A model generated the notes under the pieces. The model saw only the letters and a program-made list of their open reading frames with translations. It had not been told where the DNA came from and searched no databases. Below are positions 32,607 through 44,718 of a stretch of 64,000 nt of DNA, piece by piece. The translations under genes were made by a program, and so were the position numbers. The DNA lies in NCBI RefSeq assembly GCF_019801175.1, contig NZ_JAHVJR010000003.1:247001-311000 (forward strand), in the 5' to 3' direction. Source of the DNA: Vannielia litorea (GTDB lineage: Bacteria; Pseudomonadota; Alphaproteobacteria; Rhodobacterales; Rhodobacteraceae). Every line of letters begins with the position of its first letter. The stretch's first letter is position 1.

Positions 32607-33167
32607 TCAGGCGGCCTGACGCTCGTGGGTGCCTTCCTCGATCTCCTCGACGATCTTGGAGACGAAGGCCTTGAGATCCTCAGGTTGGCGCGAGGTGACG
32701 ATGCCATTGTCGGCCACCACCTCACGGTCGACCCAATGGGCGCCCGCGTTCTTCACGTCGGTCTTGATGGAGGTGTAGGAGGTCATCTCCCGGCCCTTCA
32801 CGATGCCGGCCTCGACCAGAACCCAAGGCGCGTGGCAGACGGCGGCGATGGTTTTGCCGGTGTCGTGGAAGTCACGCACCAGTTTCAGCACATCGGGCTC
32901 GACGCGGAGCAGGTCGGGGTTGATCTGGCCGCCGGGGATGACGAGGGCGTCATACTCACCCGCGCCGACGCGGGAGATCTGGGTGTCGGCCTCGGCCTCG
33001 CGGCCCCAGTCGGAGCCTTCCCAGCCCTTGATCGCCTTGCCGTCAAGCGTGGCGACATGGACGGTCGCGCCATTGGCGCGGAGTTGGTCACGGGGAAATT
33101 CGAGCTCGGACTGCTCGAAGCCGTGGGTGGAGATGATGAGAATCTTTGCTTCTTCAATGCGGGGCAT
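32607..33167 (-). CDS. DJ-1/PfpI family protein (type 1 glutamine amidotransferase-like)
   Basis: A 186-residue protein of the PfpI subfamily. AKILIISTHGFEQSELEFP (7-25) carries the conserved early Glu, and the nucleophile elbow is AAVCHAPWVLVEAG (about 106-119) with the reactive cysteine. YDALVIPGGQINPDLLR lies between them. Members are described as proteases, deglycases or chaperones; the chemistry is disputed. An AAGGAG ribosome-binding site supports the ATG at 33167. Confidence 0.9.
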   Translation of the reverse strand: MPRIEEAKILIISTHGFEQSELEFPRDQLRANGATVHVATLDGKAIKGWEGSDWGREAEADTQISRVGAGEYDALVIPGGQINPDLLRVEPDVLKLVRDFHDTGKTIAAVCHAPWVLVEAGIVKGREMTSYTSIKTDVKNAGAHWVDREVVADNGIVTSRQPEDLKAFVSKIVEEIEEGTHERQAA

Positions 33168-33510
33168 CTGGTGCTCCTTTCGCTGTTGTTTCGCTTGGCG
33201 ACTCAACGGGCGGGGAGCGCTGGGGTTCCTGCCCGGAGCGGGCGGTTTGTGGCCGAGCGGGCGGGCACGGGCTTTCTGGGCGGAAGCCCGCGTGGCGGGG
33301 TGATTTGGCCCGGCGGCAAAAGGATCAGCGGGCGGCTCAGGCGGGAAGGCGCGGGCGCTGCGCGCAGGATTTGGCGGCGCGGCGCCGGGGTTTGGCCGGA
33401 GCGCGCGACGGGCATGGAAACGGGGCGGGGGTGGGACTTACCTCTCTCTCGCAGGCCGCGGTGAGATGACAGCCGGGGCCGCTCAACCCAGTAAGAGGAT
33501 ACCAAGAGCA
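33168..33510. other. 343-bp GC-rich intergenic region between divergent genes
   Basis: It separates the leftward DJ-1/PfpI gene from the rightward EF-hand gene. Apart from the two ribosome-binding sites I see no coding sequence, repeat or clear promoter. Open frames on both strands here have only biased Arg/Gly/Pro composition. Confidence 0.5.
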
Positions 33511-33756
33511 ATGACCAAGATTACCATGACCGCCGCCGCCCTCGCCGCGCTTCTGGCCGCGCCGCTGGCCGCTCAGGATGCGCCGATGGTGGAAGACACC
33601 GATGGCAACGGCACCTTCTCGATGGAGGAGATGCAGGTGGCTTATCCGGACATCACCGAGGAGATCTTCACCGAGATCGACACCTCGGCCGATGGTGAGG
33701 TGGACACCGCCGAATGGGAGGCCGCCGTGGGGGCGGGCCTTCTGACCTCCGGCTAA
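33511..33756 (+). CDS. Exported EF-hand calcium-binding protein (81 aa)
   Basis: Residues 1-22 form a signal peptide ending LAAQ. The mature protein of about 59 residues contains two EF-hand loops: DTDGNGTFSMEE (29-40) and DTSADGEVDTAE (57-68), each with Asp at positions 1 and 3 (or 5) and Glu at 12. It should be a small periplasmic calcium-binding protein with a single paired EF-hand unit. Role unknown. It is monocistronic, with a terminator-like hairpin after the stop. Confidence 0.85.
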   Translation: MTKITMTAAALAALLAAPLAAQDAPMVEDTDGNGTFSMEEMQVAYPDITEEIFTEIDTSADGEVDTAEWEAAVGAGLLTSG

Positions 33757-33767
33757 GGCCGGGGCGG

Positions 33768-33806
33768 GCGGCGGGGATAAACCCCCATTCCCAGGTGCCC
33801 CGCCGC
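33768..33806 (+). terminator. Terminator hairpin after the EF-hand gene
   Basis: The 9-bp arms GCGGCGGGG (33768-33776) and CCCCGCCGC (33798-33806) are perfectly complementary, with a 21-base loop, and are followed by TCGTTTT. It starts 11 bases after the EF-hand stop codon. Confidence 0.6.
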
Positions 33807-34030
33807 TCGTTTTGCAAGTGACTGCTTGCGTGAGGCCGTCAGTCGGAGCGATCCGGCTGGCGGTTTTGTGTGTTGGGGCGGCGGGGCAAGCCTCGATCTG
33901 CGGCGGTGCTGCCGTTGCGATCTTGGCCAGGCGGTGCGCGGTGGGGGCGCTGGCCCGTCGCTACCCGGCTCGAACCAATGGCGCCACAATGGCGACCCCC
34001 GGAGTTTTTTTGGCAAGAAAGCGAGGCGGA

Positions 34031-36662
<2,632 letters not shown>

Positions 36663-36671
36663 GGCAGGGGG

Positions 36672-37076
36672 CTAGCGGCCGAGCACTTCAAGGCAGTGGC
36701 GGCGGAAGGCCTTTTTGAGCATGTCCAGCTCGGCGCGCAGCAGGTCGACCTCGGCGCGGATATCTTCCTCCAGCGGCTGGCCGGTGACCACGGTGAAATG
36801 CTCCAGCGTGGCGCCGGTGCGGGCATCGCGAATGGCGAAGGTTTGCACGCCGTCGCAGAGCAGCTCGGCGGGGATGGGCACGCGGAGTTGCCAGAGATTC
36901 TGCATTTCGCCATCGGCCTTCAGCTCGACCCCGTCGAGCGCCTTGCCGAGGTGGATCACCTCGATCTGCGGCTGCACCGGGCCGACGCCATCGGCCATAA
37001 GCAGGCCCTCCCAGACACCGGCTTGGATGCGGGTCTTGGAGAGGGTGAGCTGGCTGGTCTGGGTGGTGTCCGGCAT
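36672..37076 (-). CDS. Conserved protein of unknown function (134 aa)
   Basis: No domain recognised. The first 100 residues look like a beta-rich domain (TRIQAGVWEGLLMAD, PQIEVIHLGKALDGVEL, LWQLRVPIPAEL, GVQTFAIRDARTGATLE), and the last 30 form a charged helix (EEDIRAEVDLLRAELDML) suited to a coiled coil. No signal peptide. It lies 17 bp behind the 258-residue gene upstream and in the same direction as the DM13 gene, so the three probably form one transcript. Confidence 0.7.
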   Translation of the reverse strand: MPDTTQTSQLTLSKTRIQAGVWEGLLMADGVGPVQPQIEVIHLGKALDGVELKADGEMQNLWQLRVPIPAELLCDGVQTFAIRDARTGATLEHFTVVTGQPLEEDIRAEVDLLRAELDMLKKAFRRHCLEVLGR

Positions 37077-37093
37077 CGGGCAAGCGTCCTCGA

Positions 37094-37870
37094 TCAGATT
37101 TCGGCGCGGGGTCGGCGGGAGAAGGTGAGATCGCGCAGGACGATCTGGTTCATCTGCGGGCCTTCGAAGATCAGGTCGATCCAGGCCTTCTCGACCCGTT
37201 TCTCGTTGAGGCCGGTGTAGGCGAGGTCGAACTCGGCGGTTTGCACCCCGCCCTCGGACATCGGCAACTCGCGGACGACCTGCTCGGTGTTGGGGCCGTG
37301 CTTGACGTTGAGGCGGGCGAAGATTTCGAGCGGTTTCTCGACTTCGAGCCGGGCCTCCAGCCCGATGACGTGCTTGCGCTTGAGGCCATCGACCGCCTCG
37401 GAGGGCAGGTCGAGCACGATGGAGAGGAACGAGCCGTCGAAGCGGAACACATCCATCCGCAGGCCGAAGGGAGCGAGGTCATCTTCGGAGGTATTGCGGA
37501 TCTGGCGCAGGGTCAGCTCGGACTGGGTGCAATCGTGGTAGAGCGTGGCGGCCTGCCCCAGCATGGTGCGGGTCTCGGCGGCGGCGTGGCCGGGGGGCGA
37601 GATCGGGCCACGCCAGAGCTCGGGGCGCCAACCCCAGTCGGCCCCGATGGGCTTGCGCATGGCGTTGGAGCCGAGCAGCGGCAGGGTTAGCCGGCCATCG
37701 GCCTCGTGGAGCACGCGGTCGATCTGGCGGCGCAGCTGGCGGGCGCGGCTGCGCATCTCGCGCAGGGCGGGCAGATCGGTGGAAGCGGCGGCATCGGCGG
37801 CACGGCTCCAGCGCCGCAGGGCGCGGCGTTGGGCGATACGTTCGATCAGGCTGTCCATCGGTTTTGCCAT
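37094..37870 (-). CDS. Conserved Rhodobacterales-type protein (DUF6478-like, 258 aa)
   Basis: A cytoplasmic protein with an Arg-rich helical N-terminus (RIAQRRALRRWSRAADAA, LREMRSRARQLRRQIDRVL) followed by a beta-rich part containing GADWGWRPELWRGPISPPG, FRFDGSFLSIVLDLPSEA and EKAWIDLIFEGPQMNQI. It resembles the DUF6478 proteins I recall from Rhodobacterales, but this naming is from memory. Function unknown; likely first gene of a three-gene unit with 36672-37076 and the DM13 gene. Confidence 0.72.
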   Translation of the reverse strand: MAKPMDSLIERIAQRRALRRWSRAADAAASTDLPALREMRSRARQLRRQIDRVLHEADGRLTLPLLGSNAMRKPIGADWGWRPELWRGPISPPGHAAAETRTMLGQAATLYHDCTQSELTLRQIRNTSEDDLAPFGLRMDVFRFDGSFLSIVLDLPSEAVDGLKRKHVIGLEARLEVEKPLEIFARLNVKHGPNTEQVVRELPMSEGGVQTAEFDLAYTGLNEKRVEKAWIDLIFEGPQMNQIVLRDLTFSRRPRAEI

Positions 37871-37997
37871 GCGATCGGCTCCGCGCGGGGCTGGGTGGGC
37901 GTGAGTGGCGATATGTTACGCCGGTATGAGGGTGCCGGGAAAGTGTTTCAATCCCGCAAATGCCGGTGCGCGTGGCAATGCCGCAGCGGAACGGGCG

Positions 37998-38660
37998 TTA
38001 GCCGGCGTTGGCGGCGCGGATGCGGGCCACGAAGCTCTCGACGAGCGACTGGCCGCCGGTGCGGCTGAGGGGATCTTCCTTCAGCGAGTGAAGGATCACC
38101 GACACGAGCCTGCCGTTCACGGTGAAGAGCGCGCGCCAGCGGGCGGGGCCAAGCTCTGGCTGGGGCGGTGCGGCGGTGTCGAGCAGGGCGACGTAGAAGA
38201 CGCCGTTCTGCGCGCGGGTGTCGGTGATGGTGACGGTGGAGGCATCGCCCGCGTAGGAGAGCGTTGCGCGGCCCTCGGCGGAGCGGAAATAGGCGGCGAG
38301 CTGGTCGCCGCGCAGGGGGGCATCGCCGGAGTTGCGGCGGCCGATGGTGGCCGAGAGCAGGCCCATGCGGCCGGGCGCGGGGTGCTCGGGCGACTGGCTG
38401 ATGGCCGAGCAGGCGGCCAGCAGCACGAAGTTGCCGGTGCGGGCGCTGGTATCGACGCAGTAGCCCTCGGGCGCATCCACGGTGACCCCGGCGACCGACA
38501 GGCGGGTCGGCGGCTTGGGCGGAATCGAGCGGCCGGGGGCGGCGCCTGCGGCGGCGGCGGCGGCGGGCTGCGCGGGTTTGAAGCCCGGAAGCTCCACCCC
38601 GTCACAGCCCGCGAGGGCCAGCGCCGCGAGGGCAATGAGAACCCGACCGGCAGGGGCCAT
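37998..38660 (-). CDS. Predicted lipoprotein (220 aa)
   Basis: The N-terminus [21 protein letters not shown] is a lipoprotein signal with the lipobox LAGC, cysteine at 19. An Ala/Pro-rich linker (about 30-45) leads to a globular part with APEGYCVDTSARTGNFVLLAAC and RWRALFTVNGRLVSVILHSL. Family not known to me, though the second half resembles small proteins that follow ilvD in related genomes. The ATG shares one base with the ilvD stop, so it is co-translated with ilvD. Confidence 0.78.
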   Translation of the reverse strand: MAPAGRVLIALAALALAGCDGVELPGFKPAQPAAAAAAGAAPGRSIPPKPPTRLSVAGVTVDAPEGYCVDTSARTGNFVLLAACSAISQSPEHPAPGRMGLLSATIGRRNSGDAPLRGDQLAAYFRSAEGRATLSYAGDASTVTITDTRAQNGVFYVALLDTAAPPQPELGPARWRALFTVNGRLVSVILHSLKEDPLSRTGGQSLVESFVARIRAANAG

Positions 38661-40423
38661 TACTGGTCCATGTAGATGTGGGTTTCTTCCTTCGCGCCCG
38701 GATGGGTCACGGCGCCGTATTTGGCGGAGCCGACAAGTTGGGCGTATTTCCACAGGGCGCCAGCGGCATAGTCGGTCTTGCGGGGGCCGGGCCATGCGGC
38801 CTTGCGCTCTGCAAGCTCGTCATCCGAGAGGGCGACGGAAAGCTCACCGTTCACCGCGTCGATGGTGATGACATCGCCATCTTTCAGCAGGCCGATGGGG
38901 CCGCCGTGGGCCGATTCCGGGCCGACGTGGCCGACGCAGAAGCCGCGGGTGGCGCCGGAGAAGCGGCCATCGGTGATCAGCGCGACCTTCTTGCCCATGC
39001 CCTGACCGGAGAGCGCGGCGGTCGTCGCCAGCATTTCGCGCATGCCGGGTCCGCCTGCGGGGCCTTCGTTGCGGATGACGATGACCTCGCCTTCCTTGTA
39101 GGCGCGGGCTTTCACGGCGGCGAAGGCCTCTTCTTCATTCTCGAAGACGCGGGCAGGGCCGGTGAAGACCTGCTGCTCGGCAGGGATGCCGGCGACCTTC
39201 ACGATGGCGCCATCGGGGGCGAGGTTGCCCTCAAGGCCGACAACGCCGCCGGTCTTGGTGATCGGGGTCTCGATCGGGTAGATCACCTTGCCATCGGCCT
39301 CGCGGGCGATGAGATCAAGCTCTTCGCCGATTGTTTTGCCGGAGGCGGTGATGCAGTCTTCGTGGATCAGGCCCGCCTTGCGCAGCTCTTTCATCACCAC
39401 CGGCACGCCGCCTGCATCGTAGAGATCCTTGGCGACGTATTGGCCGCCCGGCTTGAGATCGACGAAATAGGGGGTGTCTTTGAAGATGTCGCAGACATCG
39501 TTCAGGAAGAACTCGATCCCGGCTTCATGGGCGATGGCGGGCAGGTGCAGGCCCGCGTTGGTGGAGCCGCCGGTGCAGGCGACGACACGCGCGGCGTTTT
39601 CCAGCGCCTTGCGGGTGACGACATCGCGGGCGCGGATGTTCTGCTCGATGAGGTTCATCACGGCGCGGCCAGAGGCCTCGGAATACTGGTCGCGGCTCTC
39701 GTAGGGCGCGGGCATGCCGGAGGAGTTCATCAGCGCGAGGCCGATGGCTTCGGACACGCAGGCCATGGTGTTGGCGGTGAACTGGCCGCCGCAGGCACCG
39801 GCGGAGGGGCAGGCGACCCGCTCGAGCATGTCGAGCGCGGCATCCGACATCTCGTCGTTCTGGTGGCGGCCCACGGCCTCGAACATGTCCTGCACCGTCA
39901 GGTCACGGGTGCGGAAATCTTCGGGGATCTCGTTGCTTTGGGGCGCTTTGCCCGGAAGGATCGAGCCGCCGTAGATGAAGACGGAGGGCGTGTTGAGGCG
40001 GACCATGGCCATCATCATGCCGGGGAGGGACTTGTCGCAGCCTGCGAGGCCGACAACGGCATCGTAGCAGTGGCCGCGCATGGTCAGCTCGACGGTGTCG
40101 GCGATGGCCTCACGGGAGGCGAGCGAGGCGCGCATGCCCTCGTGGCCCATGGCGATGCCGTCGGTGACGGTGATGGTGGTGAACTCGCGCGGCGTGCCGG
40201 AGGCGGCCTTGACGCCGAGCTTCACGGCCTGGGCCTGACGGTTCAGCGAGATGTTGCAGGGCGCGGCCTCGTTCCAGCAGGTGGCGACGCCGACCAGCGG
40301 GCGATGAATCTCATCTTCGGAGAGGCCCATCGCGTAGAGATACGACCGGTGCGGCGCGCGCTCCGGCCCCTCGGTCACGTGGCGGCTGGGCAGTTTGGAT
40401 TTGTCGGCCTGGCGTTTCAGCAT
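38660..40423 (-). CDS. ilvD: Dihydroxy-acid dehydratase
   Basis: A 587-residue Fe-S dehydratase making the 2-oxo acid precursors of Val, Leu and Ile from dihydroxy acids. Signature parts are [13 protein letters not shown] (45-57), [50 protein letters not shown] and [20 protein letters not shown]. The cysteines in the first three blocks bind the cluster. Length is standard. The start is the ATG at [10 protein letters not shown]. It needs Fe-S assembly, for which an NfuA-type carrier is encoded at 6007-6570. Confidence 0.96.
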   Translation of the reverse strand: MLKRQADKSKLPSRHVTEGPERAPHRSYLYAMGLSEDEIHRPLVGVATCWNEAAPCNISLNRQAQAVKLGVKAASGTPREFTTITVTDGIAMGHEGMRASLASREAIADTVELTMRGHCYDAVVGLAGCDKSLPGMMMAMVRLNTPSVFIYGGSILPGKAPQSNEIPEDFRTRDLTVQDMFEAVGRHQNDEMSDAALDMLERVACPSAGACGGQFTANTMACVSEAIGLALMNSSGMPAPYESRDQYSEASGRAVMNLIEQNIRARDVVTRKALENAARVVACTGGSTNAGLHLPAIAHEAGIEFFLNDVCDIFKDTPYFVDLKPGGQYVAKDLYDAGGVPVVMKELRKAGLIHEDCITASGKTIGEELDLIAREADGKVIYPIETPITKTGGVVGLEGNLAPDGAIVKVAGIPAEQQVFTGPARVFENEEEAFAAVKARAYKEGEVIVIRNEGPAGGPGMREMLATTAALSGQGMGKKVALITDGRFSGATRGFCVGHVGPESAHGGPIGLLKDGDVITIDAVNGELSVALSDDELAERKAAWPGPRKTDYAAGALWKYAQLVGSAKYGAVTHPGAKEETHIYMDQ

Positions 40424-40535
40424 GGTTCCTCTCCCGAAATCAGTCGCCTCGGGAATAGTCCCGGCGGGGCCAAGGGGCAAGCCGGATTGCGGCCCGGCGC
40501 GTGCTCGCCTATCTCAGACAGGATGGAGCAGACCC

Positions 40536-41417
40536 ATGGCATATGAGCGGCTGAGCGAGTTCACCGCGCCCGCCCGCGCCGCGCCCGACCTGTGGCGGAT
40601 CGGGGCGGTGCTTGGGCTGATGTTCGTGGTCGTCATGATGCTGCAGCAGCTCGTTTTCATCCTACTGGCGGCGCTGGGCGGGCAGGATGCGGTGCGCGCG
40701 GTGTTCGAGGCAGAGGGCACCTCGCCGGGGCAGACGCTGGCGGCGCTGTTCAGCCACGGGCTCTTCGCGGTGGCGCTGGCGATTGCGCTGAGGGCGGTGC
40801 ATTGGCGCGGGTTTCTGAGCCTGTTTGGCGCAGGCGCCCATGCGGCGGGTGATTTCTTTCGGGTGATCTACTGGCTGGTGCCGCTCTACGTGGCGGCGAT
40901 TGCGGTGCTGCCCACGGAATACGACATCATCCGAAACGAGGCGATGGCCACCAACCGCTGGATGCTCTACCTGCCGCTGGCGCTGGCCGCCGTGGCGGTG
41001 CAGGCGGGCACGGAGGAGGTGTTCTTTCGGGGCTACCTGACCCAGCAGATCGCGGCGGGCACACGGGCCGGCAACTGGGCGTGGATGGCGGTGCCGGCGA
41101 TCCTGTTTGCGCTGCTGCACTGGACCGCGAGCGCGGGCGACAATGCCATCTGGTTCGTGCTCTGGGCCTTTGCCTTTGGCCTTGCTGCCGCCGACCTGAC
41201 GGCCCGCGCAGGGAACCTTGGCCCGGCGCTGGCGCTTCATATCGTGAACAACGCGGTGGCGCTCTTGGGCGTGGCGGTGCCGGGGCCGGTGGCGGGACTG
41301 GCGCTGTATCACACGCCGTTCGGCGCCGATGCCGGGTTGATCCCCGGTCTGATGCCGGTGGAGTTTGCGCTGCTCTTCGTTGCCTGGCTGGCGGCGCGGG
41401 TGGCGATACGGGGATAA
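40536..41417 (+). CDS. CPBP family intramembrane glutamic protease homologue (copy 1)
   Basis: A 293-residue polytopic membrane protein with about seven spans. The CAAX-protease/ABI motif EExxxR appears as TEEVFFRGY with Glu160, Glu161 and Arg165, followed by FALLHW with His195 and HIVNNAV with the conserved His and Asn. These residues form the active site in Rce1-type proteases, so it should be catalytically competent. Bacterial members process or protect membrane peptides, including bacteriocins; the substrate is unknown. It is followed 52 bp later by a paralogue. Confidence 0.88.
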   Translation: MAYERLSEFTAPARAAPDLWRIGAVLGLMFVVVMMLQQLVFILLAALGGQDAVRAVFEAEGTSPGQTLAALFSHGLFAVALAIALRAVHWRGFLSLFGAGAHAAGDFFRVIYWLVPLYVAAIAVLPTEYDIIRNEAMATNRWMLYLPLALAAVAVQAGTEEVFFRGYLTQQIAAGTRAGNWAWMAVPAILFALLHWTASAGDNAIWFVLWAFAFGLAAADLTARAGNLGPALALHIVNNAVALLGVAVPGPVAGLALYHTPFGADAGLIPGLMPVEFALLFVAWLAARVAIRG

Positions 41418-41469
41418 GCCGGTTGGCGATAACAATGGCGGGGCATATCCCGCCCCACGGGAGCAGGTG

Positions 41470-42363
41470 ATGAGACATCCAGAATTCACGGCGATGCTGG
41501 TGCCGGCCAAGGTGTATCCGCAGATCTGGCGGCTGCTGCTGGGCGTGCTGCTGATCCTGTTCATCTACATCGCATGGACGGTGATCGTGCTGGGCGGCGC
41601 GCTCGGCATTGTTGCCGCCGATCAGGGGCTCTGGGGCGTGATGCCGTTCTTTCAGGAGTTGCAGGCCGGGCGCTACCCCGGCTCGGTGGCGATCCTGCTG
41701 CTGACCTTCGGGGGCATGGTGCTGGGGCCGGTGCTGGCCGCCGCCGCGCTGCACTTCAGGGGCCCGGGCACGCTGCTGGGGCCGTGGGGCGACTGGTGGC
41801 GCGGCTTCGTGGTGGCCTTCGGCGTGGTGATCCTCGTCTTCGGCGCGCTGATGCTGGCCGGAGCCGTGCTTTGGCCGCCGGAGCCGAACCTTGCGCCCGG
41901 GCGCTGGATGCTCTGGCTGCTGCTGGCGCTGCCGCTGCTCTTTGTGCAGATCGCGGCGGAGGAACTGCTGTTCAGGGGCTACCTGATGCAGCAGCTTGCT
42001 GCCCGTTTCGCCGCCCGCTGGGTGTGGTTCACCCTGCCTGCCCTCGCCTTCGGCCTGCTGCACTGGGACCCGGAGGCGGGCCGCAACCTGCCCTTGGTGT
42101 TGCTCTCGGCCTTTGCCTTCGGCCTTATTGCCGCCGACCTGACCGAACGAACCGGCTCGCTTGGCGCGGCGATGGGCTTTCATTTCGCGAACAACCTGCT
42201 GGCGCTCTTCATCCTGAGCATCAAGGGCACGATCACCGGCCTTGCGCTTTACGTCACCCCATGGGGGCTGGCGGAGGAGGGCATGGTGACGCTCGGGCTG
42301 GTCACATCGATCCTGCTGCTCTTCGTGAACTGGTGGATCATCAAGGGTTTGATCGACCGCTGA
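41470..42363 (+). CDS. CPBP family intramembrane glutamic protease homologue (copy 2)
   Basis: A 297-residue membrane protein with the same architecture as its neighbour: AEELLFRGY with Glu164, Glu165 and Arg169, GLLHWDPEAGRNL with His198, and FHFANNLLAL. Both proteins share the segment AFAFGL-AADLT-R-G-LG after the active-site helices, which shows they arose by duplication. The overall identity is moderate, so the duplication is old. Probably co-transcribed with copy 1. Confidence 0.88.
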   Translation: MRHPEFTAMLVPAKVYPQIWRLLLGVLLILFIYIAWTVIVLGGALGIVAADQGLWGVMPFFQELQAGRYPGSVAILLLTFGGMVLGPVLAAAALHFRGPGTLLGPWGDWWRGFVVAFGVVILVFGALMLAGAVLWPPEPNLAPGRWMLWLLLALPLLFVQIAAEELLFRGYLMQQLAARFAARWVWFTLPALAFGLLHWDPEAGRNLPLVLLSAFAFGLIAADLTERTGSLGAAMGFHFANNLLALFILSIKGTITGLALYVTPWGLAEEGMVTLGLVTSILLLFVNWWIIKGLIDR

Positions 42364-42513
42364 CCCTTGCGCGAGACCGGCCTGCGATATAGGATGAAGC
42401 ACAAAGGTGAGAAGACCATAACTTTGCCGTGGAAGCGCGGCTCGCCGCCTTCCGGAGCGCCCGGCCAGCCCGTTCTGTGCCGGGCTTTTTCTCGGCCAGA
42501 AGGAGCCTTGGCC

Positions 42514-43677
42514 ATGCGCAGCCCGCCACGGCTCATCACGCTGATCCTGCTCACCGGCCTTTCGACCGTATCGCTCAACATGTTCGTTCCCGCGCTGCCC
42601 GCCATCGCGGCGGAACTGGGCACGAGCTATGCCACGGTGAGCCTTGCCATCGCCGGATACCTCGCGGTGACGGCGGTGGCGCAGGTGGTGATGGGGCCGC
42701 TGGCCGACCGGTTCGGGCGGCGCCCGGTGATGCTGGGCGCGCTGGCGCTTTACGTGCTGGCCTCGGCGGGCGTGGCGCTGGCGGGCAACGTGGGAGGCTT
42801 TCTGGGCTGGCGGATGCCGATGGCGGCGATCACGGCGGGCTGGGTGGTGACCCTTGCCGTGGTGCGCGACACCGCTGCGCCGGGACGGGCGGCGGCGATC
42901 ATGAGCACGATCACCGGTGCGATGGCGCTGGCCCCGCTGATCGGCCCGCTCTTGGGCGGCGTGGTGGCGCAGGTGCTGGGCTGGCGGGCGATCTTTGGCC
43001 TTTATGCAGCCCTTGGCGCGGCGCTGCTGCTGCTCTGCTGGCATGACTTTGGCGAGACCCGGCAGGCCGCCCCGCGCGAGCCGCTCTGGCACAGCGCCCG
43101 ACGCCTGTTGGGCGACCGGGGCTTTTGGGCCTTTGCCAGCTGCACCGCGCTCTCCACCGGGTGTTTCTACGGCTATATCGCCGGCTTCCCCGCCGTCTCG
43201 GAGGCCCGGTACGGGCTGGGGGAGGCGGCGACGGGCGTGGCGCTGGGGGCGATCACCGGCGGGTTCATGGCGGGGGCCTTCCTTTCGGCCCGCTGGGCGG
43301 AGCGCCTCGGGCTGACGCGGATGATGCTGGCGGGGCGGATCTGCGCTGTTACCGGGCTTGCGGGCGGGCTGCTCTGGGCGCTGGTGATCGGGCCGCTCTC
43401 GGCCCCGGGGGTGGTGGCCTCGGTGCTTTTCATCGGGCTCGGCAATGGCCTGACCATGCCTTCGGCCAACGCGGGCGCGACGGCGGCGGTGGAGGGGCTG
43501 GCAGGCTCGGCCTCGGGCCTGCTGGGCGCGCTGACGGTGGCTGTGGGCGCGGTGGTGACGGCGGGCATTGGTGCGCTGGTGGCGGCCAGCCCCACCCCCG
43601 TGGCCCTGCTGGGCGCCCTGCTGGCGCTGGCCATCGGCGCGCTCGGGGCCGCATGGGCGGCCCATCGGCAGGGTTGA
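42514..43677 (+). CDS. MFS multidrug efflux transporter, Bcr/CflA type
   Basis: A 387-residue protein with twelve predicted membrane helices. LNMFVPALPAIAAELGTSYA in helix 1, GPLADRFGRRPVMLGALALY (the MFS A-motif), and VRDTAAPGRAAAIMSTITGA are characteristic of the Bcr/CflA drug:proton antiporter group, which exports bicyclomycin, sulphonamides, chloramphenicol or amino-acid derivatives. An AGGAG site lies before the chosen ATG. It lies 150 bp behind the second CPBP gene. Confidence 0.9.
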   Translation: MRSPPRLITLILLTGLSTVSLNMFVPALPAIAAELGTSYATVSLAIAGYLAVTAVAQVVMGPLADRFGRRPVMLGALALYVLASAGVALAGNVGGFLGWRMPMAAITAGWVVTLAVVRDTAAPGRAAAIMSTITGAMALAPLIGPLLGGVVAQVLGWRAIFGLYAALGAALLLLCWHDFGETRQAAPREPLWHSARRLLGDRGFWAFASCTALSTGCFYGYIAGFPAVSEARYGLGEAATGVALGAITGGFMAGAFLSARWAERLGLTRMMLAGRICAVTGLAGGLLWALVIGPLSAPGVVASVLFIGLGNGLTMPSANAGATAAVEGLAGSASGLLGALTVAVGAVVTAGIGALVAASPTPVALLGALLALAIGALGAAWAAHRQG

Positions 43678-43740
43678 TTGCATTTCCGGCCCGCGCGGCC
43701 TATCTCACAGAACAGCAGCAGACAGCCCCGGAAAGGTGCG

Positions 43741-44718
43741 ATGAACTGGATTTCCAACTACGTCCGGCCGAAGATCAACTCGCTCTTCTCGCGTCGGGAG
43801 GTGCCCGAGAACCTGTGGAAGAAGTGCCCCGAATGCGGGACGATGCTCTTTCACCGTGAGCTTTCGGACAATCTGAACGTCTGCACCAATTGCGACCATC
43901 ACATGCAGTTCACCCCGCGCGAACGTTTCGGCGCGCTGTTCGACGGCGGGATCTTTACCGCCGTGAAGGTGCCCGAGCCGGTGGCGGACCCGCTGCAGTT
44001 CAGGGATCAGAAGCGCTACCCCGACCGGCTGAAGGCCGCGCAAAAGGCGACCGGCGAGCATGAGGCGATGCTGGTGGCCGAGGGCGAGATCGGGCGGACC
44101 CCGGTGGTGGCCGCGGCGCAAGATTTCAGCTTCATTGGCGGGTCGATGAGCATGTATGTGGGCAATGCCTTCATCGCGGGCGCCGAGCGCGCGGTGCAGC
44201 TCAAGCGGCCCTATATCGTGTTCTCCGCCGCCGGGGGCGCGCGGATGCAGGAGGGCATTCTGGCCCTGATGCAGATGCCGCGCACGACCGTGGCGATCCA
44301 GATGCTGAAGGAAGCCGGGCTGCCCTATATCGTGGTGCTGACCCACCCGACGACCGGCGGCGTGACCGCCTCCTACGCGATGCTGGGCGATATCCACATT
44401 GCGGAGCCGAACGCGCTCATCGGTTTTGCCGGCTCCCGCGTGATCGAGCAGACGATCCGCGAGCAGCTGCCCGAGGGCTTCCAGCGGGCCGAATACCTGC
44501 TGGATCACGGGATGCTCGACCGGGTGACGCACCGCAAGAAGATGAAGGAAGAGCTTGTTTCGCTCTGCCGGATGCTGATGCGGTTGGAGCCGCCGGTGGT
44601 GGGCGACCTGCCCGCACCGGAAGAGGCGGCGCCCGCGCTTGAAGCCCCCGCGCAGCCTGAGCCTTCGCAGGCGGCGGCAGGCGATGAGGCCGCGCCGATG
44701 GAAGAGCAGAAGAAGTGA
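43741..44718 (+). CDS. accD: Acetyl-CoA carboxylase carboxyltransferase subunit beta
   Basis: A 325-residue subunit of the enzyme that makes malonyl-CoA for fatty-acid synthesis. The N-terminal zinc ribbon uses CPEC (29-32) and CTNC (48-51). The carboxyltransferase domain has FIGGSMSMYVGNAFIAGAERA, SAAGGARMQEGILALMQM and the oxyanion-hole region THPTTGGVTASYAMLGD. The C-terminal 40 residues are an Ala/Pro/Glu-rich tail. It overlaps folC in GTGA, a widespread accD-folC pairing. Confidence 0.97.
   Translation: MNWISNYVRPKINSLFSRREVPENLWKKCPECGTMLFHRELSDNLNVCTNCDHHMQFTPRERFGALFDGGIFTAVKVPEPVADPLQFRDQKRYPDRLKAAQKATGEHEAMLVAEGEIGRTPVVAAAQDFSFIGGSMSMYVGNAFIAGAERAVQLKRPYIVFSAAGGARMQEGILALMQMPRTTVAIQMLKEAGLPYIVVLTHPTTGGVTASYAMLGDIHIAEPNALIGFAGSRVIEQTIREQLPEGFQRAEYLLDHGMLDRVTHRKKMKEELVSLCRMLMRLEPPVVGDLPAPEEAAPALEAPAQPEPSQAAAGDEAAPMEEQKK

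Noticed and set aside
38678..40546. Open frame of about 620 codons opposite ilvD
   Set aside because: Antisense shadow of a clearly coding gene; no motif or plausible ribosome-binding site.
40927..43683. Open frame of 918 codons on the minus strand
   Set aside because: It runs antisense across the two CPBP genes and the MFS gene; it is Arg/Pro/His/Gln-rich low-complexity sequence with no domain.
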